Shown piece after piece: positions 1-5,375 of a DNA stretch of 9,472 nucleotides; position 1 is the stretch's first letter, and each line of letters begins with the position of its first letter. The position numbers were made by a program, and so were the translations under genes. Under the pieces are notes generated by a model. That model did not search any database, was not told the origin of the DNA, and saw nothing but the letters and a program-made list of their open reading frames with translations. Source of the stretch: Planctomycetaceae bacterium (GTDB lineage: Bacteria; Planctomycetota; Phycisphaerae; Phycisphaerales; SM1A02); the NCBI GenBank assembly GCA_947459855.1, contig CANHFL010000017.1, forward strand, positions 1 through 9,472. The letters are read 5' to 3'.

Positions 1-303
1 CCAGTCGCCGCTCGCGATGAAGAAGCCGCCGTTGTAGCCCGCGGCGCCGTTGGTGGCAGCCTGGAAGCTCGAACGGGTGCTGCTGTCGGCCAGGACGTCC
101 TGGACGACGCCACGGATGGACTCCGCGCGCTGCTCGGTGAGCCACTGCTCACCGCCCTGCTGGGCCTTGAGGGCCGCGATCTCAGCCTTGAGCTCGTTGA
201 TCTGGGCGGCGGTGTCGTTGTTCGCCTCGGTGGCGCCGAAGCTCACGCTCGTGAGCGTGAGGGTCGAGCCCGCGAGGAGCCCAACAAACTTGGTCAGACT
301 CAT
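1..303 (-). CDS. Coiled-coil porin P1, N-terminal part only (3' end beyond window)
   Basis: Only the first 101 codons are visible; the gene runs off the left edge. The protein begins MSLTKFVGLLAG and has a signal peptide with Lys5, a hydrophobic core and a small-residue cleavage region near SFG-A (residues 22-24). A short coiled coil follows at about 33-48 (INELKAEIAALKAQQ; Ile35, Leu38, Ile42, Leu45 in a/d spacing). Next is the family linker WLTEQRAESIRGVVQDVLAD (54-73), then a Gly/aromatic entry to the barrel (GYNGGFFIAS). The start ATG at 303 is fixed by AAGGAG eight bases upstream. By analogy with its neighbours it is an outer-membrane beta-barrel channel of porin O/P type; the barrel itself is not visible. 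Its short coil and SSFQA variant after the linker make it closer to the porin at 7114-8418 than to the three adjacent paralogs. The upstream gap of 278 bp suggests its own promoter. Confidence 0.85.
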   Translation of the reverse strand, partial: MSLTKFVGLLAGSTLTLTSVSFGATEANNDTAAQINELKAEIAALKAQQGGEQWLTEQRAESIRGVVQDVLADSSTRSSFQAATNGAAGYNGGFFIASGDW

Positions 304-581
304 GTGCGTTCGCTCCTTGTTTCGGGCCGGGGCTCTGACGTTCAACCACCGGTCCCAGTGCTAGTACCCACCGTGAGGTGCCGTTGCCTCCAAGGCAGGG
401 CGGGTGGGATTCACCCTCTATCGGCCAAACCTGGCCGTGAGGATGAAGGTCGGATGATAGCGCGATCCCGGCGGGCGTGTTGTCGCTGGAGCAATTGCGC
501 AGGGGCGCGGAAATTATGCGTTACGGCAAATGCCGCAACTATCCCCGTGGCAAGGCGTTACGCAAATCAGCCCCGGCGTCG
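304..581 (-). promoter_or_regulatory. Non-coding leader/promoter region of porin P1
   Basis: No credible gene lies here. Read on the minus strand, a TATCAT hexamer at 459-454 (5 of 6 bases of the sigma-70 -10 consensus) is the best promoter candidate, without a recognisable -35. The presumed transcript from there to the start at 303 is about 145 nt. It contains consecutive short inverted repeats: CGGCCA/TGGCCG (422-437), GGGTG/CACCC (402-416), TGCCT/AGGCA (385-397) and CACC/GGTG (369-380). The region ends in a good Shine-Dalgarno AAGGAG. Further upstream are direct repeats beginning GCGTTACG at 518 and 555 and a CGGCA/TGCCG dyad (524-535). I do not match the leader to any riboswitch class I know. 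The promoter position is inference. Confidence 0.4.
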
Positions 582-603
582 TCAGAACAGCAGCTGCAGC
601 TGG
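582..603. repeat. 22-bp direct repeat, copy 1 (3' end of porin P2)
   Basis: These 22 bases, covering the stop codon and last codons of P2, are identical to 2075-2096 at the end of P3. The core CAGCTGCAGCTG (591-602) is a perfect palindrome. The corresponding ends of P4 (3660 onward) and P5 (7114 onward) encode similar residues but differ in bases. The two copies bracket P2. Confidence 0.8.
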
Positions 604-2099
604 GCCCGCAGCACCCACTCCCCGGAACCGACGCCGGTCTGCGATGCCCGCCAGTTGGTTCCCGAGATGTTGTCCCCGTACAAGCCGTTGGAGAACAGCA
701 CCGGCTCGAAGGCCCAGCCGCCGTCGACCGAGATCTTCAGGTCGTTCTTGTCCAGGTACCAGTTCGCGCCAAGCGTCACGATGTTCAGCGTCTGGTCGAG
801 CAGCGACCCGGTGACCGTGCCGACCGTGCGGTTGCCGGACGCGACCCAGAGCCCCTCGTAACGCGCGACGAGCTCGACCTCGTTGGTCACGAAGACGCCG
901 CCCTGCACCACGGCGCCGTAGGACAGCACGTTCGAGAGGCCCAGCGCCGCGCCGTTCGCGCCGGTCGCGGTGGTCCAGTTGCCCAGGAACGCGGCCCATG
1001 CGCTCCAGCCGTCGCCGCGCAGGTTGCCGTCGATCGTGTACGAGAGCAGCGCGTTCTGTGCGAATTTGTCGGTGGCCAGCAGGCCGGTGCCCGGGTTCTG
1101 GCGCGAGTTCGGCGGCCTGCCGCCCGCGCGCTGCCAATTCAGGCCCGCGCCGACCATCGCCGCGAACGGGCTGCCCACCCAGCCCTGCATGTCCTTCATC
1201 TGGCCCCACGCGCCGGCCAGCAGCCAGTCCGTGCGTGCGCTCAGCGCCCACTGCGTCGGGTTGCCGGTGGGCTGCAGGACGGCAACGTTCTTCATCCCTC
1301 CGCCATCGTTGTAGCTGAGCGACGCCCGGACCTTGGACCCTTCCCAGCCGAGCAGCGCGCCTTGGATGAAGTCCTGCGTGAAGTAGCCGTTCACCAGCGT
1401 GCGCGCGATGAACTGCTGCGTGCGGCTGGAGGTGATCTCCTCGTAGTTGAACAGCGACTTCCACTGCCCCACGCGGGCGTACCAGCCGTCGCCCAAGGCC
1501 TTCTGCACGAAGGCGTCGTCCAGGGCGACGTTGCGGTTGACCGCGCCCGCGTCGCGGTTGAACGAGAACTGCAGGCGGTACGTCCAGCTGGGATCGAAGA
1601 AGTGCCCGAAGAAGTTCAGCCGGACGCGGCGCAGCTCGAATCCGTACTCGTCCTCGACCTGGCCGCGCACGGGCGGCTTGATCGCCGTGCCGGGCAGGTG
1701 GTTGAACGCGAAGCGGATCTGCATCTGCCCCTCGATGTTGAGGCGGTAGTTGCCGTCGGCGCTGGCCAGGAAGAAGTTGCCGTCGTACCCGGAGGTCGCG
1801 CCCGAGCCCTGCAGCGCGGCACGCGTCTGCGAATCGGCCATGACGTCGGCCACGATCCCGCGGATCTGCGACGCACGCTGCTCGCTGAGCCACTGCTCGC
1901 CGGTCTGGGTCTCGAGCTGCGTGATGCGCTCGGCCTGCGCGCTGTTCTGCGAGCGCAGCGCGTCGATGTCGCGCTGCATGCGCTCGAAGCGCTGCTCGAG
2001 CGTCTCGCCGGCGGGCGGCGGGGCCGGGGCCGGCGCGGCCTGCACGGCCGGTGCCTGGGCCAGGGCAACCGACATCAGAACAGCAGCTGCAGCTGGCAT
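582..2099 (-). CDS. Coiled-coil outer-membrane porin P2 (porin O/P-like)
   Basis: A 505-residue secreted beta-barrel protein. The proposed start at 2099 has GGAGG ten bases upstream and gives an Ala-rich signal peptide, MPAAAAVLMSVALAQAPAVQA, unusual in lacking a basic residue. A second ATG at 2075 overlaps the stop of the preceding porin as TGATG but has no Shine-Dalgarno site and leaves almost no signal peptide. A Pro/Ala spacer follows, then a coiled coil at about 38-62 (a/d residues Phe38, Met41, Ile45, Leu48, Asn52, Gln55, Ile59, Leu62), then the linker WLSEQRASQIRGIVADVMAD (70-89). The rest is barrel: alternating hydrophobic strands with conserved stretches YGFELRRVRLNFFGHFFDPS and WTYRLQF, ending LQLLF with the C-terminal Phe that is typical of the outer-membrane assembly signal. 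It is the last gene of a P4-P3-P2 run. Substrate is unknown. It is the most divergent of the three adjacent copies. Confidence 0.88.
   Translation of the reverse strand: MPAAAAVLMSVALAQAPAVQAAPAPAPPPAGETLEQRFERMQRDIDALRSQNSAQAERITQLETQTGEQWLSEQRASQIRGIVADVMADSQTRAALQGSGATSGYDGNFFLASADGNYRLNIEGQMQIRFAFNHLPGTAIKPPVRGQVEDEYGFELRRVRLNFFGHFFDPSWTYRLQFSFNRDAGAVNRNVALDDAFVQKALGDGWYARVGQWKSLFNYEEITSSRTQQFIARTLVNGYFTQDFIQGALLGWEGSKVRASLSYNDGGGMKNVAVLQPTGNPTQWALSARTDWLLAGAWGQMKDMQGWVGSPFAAMVGAGLNWQRAGGRPPNSRQNPGTGLLATDKFAQNALLSYTIDGNLRGDGWSAWAAFLGNWTTATGANGAALGLSNVLSYGAVVQGGVFVTNEVELVARYEGLWVASGNRTVGTVTGSLLDQTLNIVTLGANWYLDKNDLKISVDGGWAFEPVLFSNGLYGDNISGTNWRASQTGVGSGEWVLRAQLQLLF
2075..2096. repeat. 22-bp direct repeat, copy 2 (3' end of porin P3 and start of P2)
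   Basis: Perfect match to 582-603. Here the same bases do two jobs: they encode the C-terminal QLQLLF and stop of P3, and in another frame they encode the start of the P2 signal peptide (AAAAVL). The ATG at 2099 lies just upstream of this copy on the coding strand. Confidence 0.8.
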
Positions 2100-3634
2100 C
2101 GGATGACCGCCTCCCCCGTTCCCTTGCCGGTCGAGCTCGCGCGCCAGCTGGATCCCACGATCCCAAGTCCGAACAGGCCCTGGCTGAAACGGACGGGATT
2201 CATCGCCCAGCCGCCGTCGAGCGTCAGCTTCAGCGCGTTCTGGTGGAAGTACCAGTTGGCGCCCAGCGTGACGATGTTGAGGGACTGCGAGACGAGCGGG
2301 TTCGCCTGCGTGGGGTTCTCGTTGTCGGACACCACCCACAGGCCCTCGTAGCGGGCGATGAGCTCGACGGCGTCGGTCACGAACACGCCGCCCTGGACCA
2401 CGGTGCCGTAGGAGACGGCGCCCTCGACGCCCTGCGCCCGCGCGACCGCGCCGCCGTCGTAGGTCCAGTTGCCCAGGAACGCGGCCCAGGCACTCCAGCC
2501 GTTGCCGCGGAGGTTCGCGTCGGCGGTGTACGACAGGTTCGTCACCTGCGTGTTGGCCGTGCCGCTTCCCACCTGGTCGGGAAGGTTGCCGTTGCCGACG
2601 GTGATGCGCCCGACCGGCGGATTGCCGCCGGCGCGCTGCCAGTTGAAGCCGACCCCGAGGGCGGCCGCGAACGGGCTGCCGACCCACCCCTGCATGTCGC
2701 GGAGCTGGCCCCAGGCACCCGCGAACTTCCACTCCGCACGTCCGGTGAAGGCCCACGCGGTGGGATTGCCCGTACCGAGCACCGAGCCCATGTTCCGGTT
2801 ACCGCCGCCGTCGTTGTACGAGCCGAACACCCGGAAGCGTTCCTGTTCGTAGCCCAGCAGGATGCCCTGCACCCAAGACGTGTCGAAGTAGAGGTCCACC
2901 AGCGACCGATCGGCGAACTGCTGCATGCGGCTGCCGACCACCCGTTCGTAGTTGAACAGGTTCATCCACTGCCCGACGCGCACGAAGAACCCGTCGCCGA
3001 GCGCCTTCTGCACGAACACGTCCTCGAACGACAATGCGCGTCCGCTGTTCTCGCCGTCGCGTTCGTACGCCCACTGGATGCGGTAGGTCCAGCTGGGGTC
3101 GAAGACATGGCCGTAGAAGTTCATCTTCACGCGTCGCAGCTCGAAGCCGTACTCGTTCTGCACCTGCGAGCGGTCGCGGCCCGATCCGGCGGCCAGCGAC
3201 GCGTTGGGGACGTTGGCGTACGAGTAACGGATCTGGAGCTGCCCCTCGATGTTCAGCCGGAAGTTGCCGTCCGCGCTCGCGATGAAGAAGTTCCGGTCGT
3301 AGCCGGCGGTGGCGTCGGCGGCCTGGAGCGCGGCGCGCGACTGGGAGTCGGCCAGCACGTCGGCGACCACGCCGCGGATCTGCGTGACCCGCTGCTCCGA
3401 GAGCCACTTGTCGCCGTTCTGCGCGCGAAGGTCGGTGATCTCCTTCGCCTGCTCGGTGTTCTGCTGGCGCAGGGCATCGATGTCCTGCTGCATGCGCTGC
3501 AGCCGTTCGGCAAGGTCCTGCGGCGTGCCGGGCACGGGTTCGACGGCGGCCGGGGCCGCCTGCATGGCGTGCAACGCCGGCGCCGGGAACGCGCACGGGG
3601 CCAGGACGGGGATGAGGGCCAAGGCCCCACGCAT
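2075..3634 (-). CDS. Coiled-coil outer-membrane porin P3 (porin O/P-like)
   Basis: A 519-residue secreted beta-barrel protein. The signal peptide is MRGALALIPVLAPCAFPAPALHA with cleavage likely after LHA (residue 23). The Cys is preceded by Pro, so it is not a good lipobox. The coiled coil spans about 41-70 (a/d residues Leu45, Met48, Ile52, Leu55, Asn59, Gln62, Ile66, Leu69), followed by the linker WLSEQRVTQIRGVVADVLAD (77-96). The barrel contains the family segments GYDRNFFIASADGNFRLNIE, FDPSWTYRIQWAYERDGENS and a final LQLLF. An in-frame TAG nine bases before the ATG at 3634 bounds the start, and there is no clear Shine-Dalgarno site. Translation may therefore be coupled to P4, whose stop lies 25 nt upstream. 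It is strikingly similar to P4 even in base sequence, which suggests recent duplication or gene conversion. Transported solute is unknown. Confidence 0.9.
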   Translation of the reverse strand: MRGALALIPVLAPCAFPAPALHAMQAAPAAVEPVPGTPQDLAERLQRMQQDIDALRQQNTEQAKEITDLRAQNGDKWLSEQRVTQIRGVVADVLADSQSRAALQAADATAGYDRNFFIASADGNFRLNIEGQLQIRYSYANVPNASLAAGSGRDRSQVQNEYGFELRRVKMNFYGHVFDPSWTYRIQWAYERDGENSGRALSFEDVFVQKALGDGFFVRVGQWMNLFNYERVVGSRMQQFADRSLVDLYFDTSWVQGILLGYEQERFRVFGSYNDGGGNRNMGSVLGTGNPTAWAFTGRAEWKFAGAWGQLRDMQGWVGSPFAAALGVGFNWQRAGGNPPVGRITVGNGNLPDQVGSGTANTQVTNLSYTADANLRGNGWSAWAAFLGNWTYDGGAVARAQGVEGAVSYGTVVQGGVFVTDAVELIARYEGLWVVSDNENPTQANPLVSQSLNIVTLGANWYFHQNALKLTLDGGWAMNPVRFSQGLFGLGIVGSSWRASSTGKGTGEAVIRCQLQLLF

Positions 3635-3659
3635 CCCCGAAGGCTACCGCAGGTCCCGG

Positions 3660-5168
3660 TCAGAAGAGCAATTGCAGCTGGCAGCGGACCACCGTTTCGC
3701 CGACGCCCTTGCCGGTCTGGCTGGCGCGCCAGTCAGCGCCCCCGAGCGACTGGCCGTAGAGCCCTTGGTTGAAGCGGACCGGGTTCATCGCCCATCCGCC
3801 GTCCAGCGTGAGCTTCACGGCATTCTGGTGGAAGTACCAGTTGACGCCGAGCGTCACGATGTTGAGGGACTGCGCGACCAGCGGGTTCGCGATCGTCGGG
3901 TTGTCGTTGTCGGAGTCGACCCACAGGCCCTCGTAGCGCGCGATCAGCTCGACGGCGTTCGTCAGGAAGACGCCGCCCTGGACCACGACTCCGTACGAGT
4001 TCGTGCCCTCCACCCTCACGGAACGGGCGATCCTGCCGCCGTCGTACACGCTGTTCCCGAGGAACGCCGCCCATCCGCTCCAGCCATCCCCGCGGACGTT
4101 GGCGTCCGCCGTGTACGTCACCAGCGAAACCTGGTCGTTGACGGTGCCCATGCCGGTCAGGTTGGGCAGGTTGCCGTTGCCGACCGTGACGCGCCCCGGC
4201 GGCGGGTTGCCGCCGGCGCGCTGGACGTTCGCCGCGGCGCCGAGCATCACCGCGAAGTCGCTCCCGTGCCAGCCCTGCATGTCCCTGAACTGGCCCCACG
4301 CACCCGCTAGCTTCCACTCGACGCGGCCGTCGAATGCCCACTGCGTCGCATTTCCGGTGTTCGAGATGACGCCGATGTTGCGGTTCGCGCCGCCGTCGAT
4401 GTAGGCCGCGTAAACGCGGTACTGCTCGCTTTCCCAGCCGAGCATGGCGCCCTGCACGAACTGCGTGCTGAAGTACTGGTTGACCGCCGAGCGCTCGACG
4501 AACTGCTGCGTGCGGCTGGAAGCGATCTCCTCGTAGTTCAGGAAGTTCTTCCACTGGCCGGCACGGACGTACCAGCCGCCGCCGAGCGCCTTCTGGATGA
4601 AGGCGTCCTCGAACGCAAGCGGACGCCCGCTGTTCTCGCCGTCGCGCTCGTACGCCCACTGGATCCGGTAGGTCCAGCTGGGATCGAAGACATGCCCGAA
4701 GAAGTTCATGCGGATGCGGCGGAACTCGAATCCGTACTCGTTGCGCAGGTTGGTGCGGTCCCTGCTGGCGGGCGGCAGCGAGGACGCCGGCACGGTGTTG
4801 AAGGCGAAGCGCGCCTGCATCTGGCCCTCGATGTTCAGGCGGAAGTTGCCGTCCGCGCTGGCAATGAAGAAGTTGCGGTCGTAGCCGGCGGTGGCATCGG
4901 CCGACTGGAGCGACGCGCGCGACTGGGAGTCGGCCAGGACGTCGGCCACCACCCCACGGATCTGCGTGGCACGGGCCTCGCTGAGCCACTTGTCGCCCTG
5001 CTGCTCCTTGAGGTCCTTGATCTCGCCGGCCTGGCGTTCGTTGGCGGCCTTGAGCTCGTCGATCTGCTGCTGCATGCGCTGCATCGCCGCGTCGTCTGCG
5101 GCGTGCGCGGCGGCGGCCAGCACAAGGGCGATGGCGGCAACGGCACGGGCGGCCAGGGGCTGGTTCAT
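3660..5168 (-). CDS. Coiled-coil outer-membrane porin P4 (porin O/P-like), first gene of the porin run
   Basis: A 502-residue secreted beta-barrel protein. The ATG at 5168 is chosen over one at 5210 because AAGGAG sits nine bases upstream and it gives a clean signal peptide, MNQPLAARAVAAIALVLAAA ending AHA, cleaved after residue 23. The coiled coil at 29-53 has an unbroken a/d series Met29, Met32, Ile36, Leu39, Asn43, Gln46, Ile50, Leu53. A buried Asn of this kind is common in parallel oligomeric coils. The linker WLSEARATQIRGVVADVLAD (61-80) follows, then the barrel, with FDPSWTYRIQWAYERDGENS and TLDGGWAMNPVRF near the end, and a final QLQLLF. Homotrimer formation and a coil lying in the periplasm are inference from porins generally. 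It is preceded by a 207-bp leader with conspicuous inverted repeats, so it probably carries the promoter for P4-P3-P2. Confidence 0.9.
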   Translation of the reverse strand: MNQPLAARAVAAIALVLAAAAHAADDAAMQRMQQQIDELKAANERQAGEIKDLKEQQGDKWLSEARATQIRGVVADVLADSQSRASLQSADATAGYDRNFFIASADGNFRLNIEGQMQARFAFNTVPASSLPPASRDRTNLRNEYGFEFRRIRMNFFGHVFDPSWTYRIQWAYERDGENSGRPLAFEDAFIQKALGGGWYVRAGQWKNFLNYEEIASSRTQQFVERSAVNQYFSTQFVQGAMLGWESEQYRVYAAYIDGGANRNIGVISNTGNATQWAFDGRVEWKLAGAWGQFRDMQGWHGSDFAVMLGAAANVQRAGGNPPPGRVTVGNGNLPNLTGMGTVNDQVSLVTYTADANVRGDGWSGWAAFLGNSVYDGGRIARSVRVEGTNSYGVVVQGGVFLTNAVELIARYEGLWVDSDNDNPTIANPLVAQSLNIVTLGVNWYFHQNAVKLTLDGGWAMNPVRFNQGLYGQSLGGADWRASQTGKGVGETVVRCQLQLLF

Positions 5169-5177
5169 CTTCGGTTG

Positions 5178-5183
5178 CTCCTT
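5178..5183 (-). promoter_or_regulatory. Ribosome binding site of porin P4
   Basis: AAGGAG read on the minus strand, nine bases before the ATG at 5168. It decides this start over the upstream in-frame ATG at 5210. It abuts the 3' arm of an inverted repeat (5184-5201). Confidence 0.75.
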
Positions 5184-5217
5184 GTGCATTCCTGAATGCA
5201 CCGCCCACAACGGTGCA
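5184..5217 (-). promoter_or_regulatory. Two overlapping, mutually exclusive inverted repeats in the P4 leader
   Basis: On the minus strand, arm TGCACCG (5217-5211) pairs with CGGTGCA (5203-5197) around a 7-nt loop. The overlapping arm GTGCATTC (on the plus strand at 5184-5191) pairs perfectly with GAATGCAC (5194-5201) across a 2-nt centre. The segment 5197-5201 is shared, so only one helix can form at a time. The second helix ends exactly at the AAGGAG site. This could be a translation-control element in RNA or a pair of operators in DNA; the sequence alone cannot tell. Confidence 0.45.
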
Positions 5218-5350
5218 AACGGTGAAAATGCAGCAAATCACGGCAAAACGCACCTTTGTGCGGAGCCACTGAACCATTCCTGAACGGAATCCTTGCGTTG
5301 CCTTTCGGTTCGACGGGCGTTCAGGCCGCGGGGCGTACGGGACGGGTGCG
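5218..5350 (-). promoter_or_regulatory. Probable promoter region of the porin P4-P3-P2 run
   Basis: This is non-coding sequence between radA and P4. It has an unusually A/T-rich patch (about 5218-5258) for this DNA, the best place for a promoter, although no convincing -35/-10 pair can be named. It also holds ATTCC/GGAAT arms (5276-5290), an 8-bp inverted repeat CCTGAACG/CGTTCAGG (5279-5286 and 5318-5325), a CGCAC/GTGCG hairpin (5249-5262) and a CATTCCTGAA direct repeat (5275-5284, repeated at 5187-5196). These are plausible regulator sites; none is assigned to a known family. Confidence 0.3.
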
Positions 5351-5372
5351 GGGCCCCTCGCACGGGGTGCCC
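5351..5372 (-). terminator. GC-rich hairpin just after radA (possible terminator)
   Basis: Downstream of the radA stop, the transcript can fold as GGG-CA-CCCC / GGGG-CCC around a 6-nt loop (two-base bulge). It is strongly GC-rich but is not followed by a U-run, so it is not a textbook intrinsic terminator. Confidence 0.3.
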
Positions 5373-5375
5373 GGT

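Noticed and set aside
523..556. Sigma-54-like element on the minus strand (TTGCCACGGGGATAGTTGC)
   Set aside because: The -24 element lacks the invariant GG, and the spacing to the GC of -12 is not right, so it does not meet the consensus.
477..2351. Long plus-strand open frame (624 codons) opposite porin P2
   Set aside because: It lies antisense to a well-supported porin and is rich in Arg, Ala, Val and Gly with no domain. High G+C keeps antisense frames open.
3592..3634. Possible lipoprotein signal in porin P3 (Cys in LAPC)
   Set aside because: Pro directly before Cys does not fit a lipobox, and a good signal peptidase I site (LHA) follows.
2051..3772. Long plus-strand open frame (573 codons) opposite porin P3
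   Set aside because: Antisense shadow of P3 with low-complexity composition. The similar look of this frame to the ones opposite P2 and P4 simply follows from the paralogy of the sense genes.
5168..5210. Earlier ATG at 5210 as the start of porin P4
   Set aside because: It would add a charged stretch ahead of the signal peptide and would place the Shine-Dalgarno site and both inverted repeats inside the coding region.
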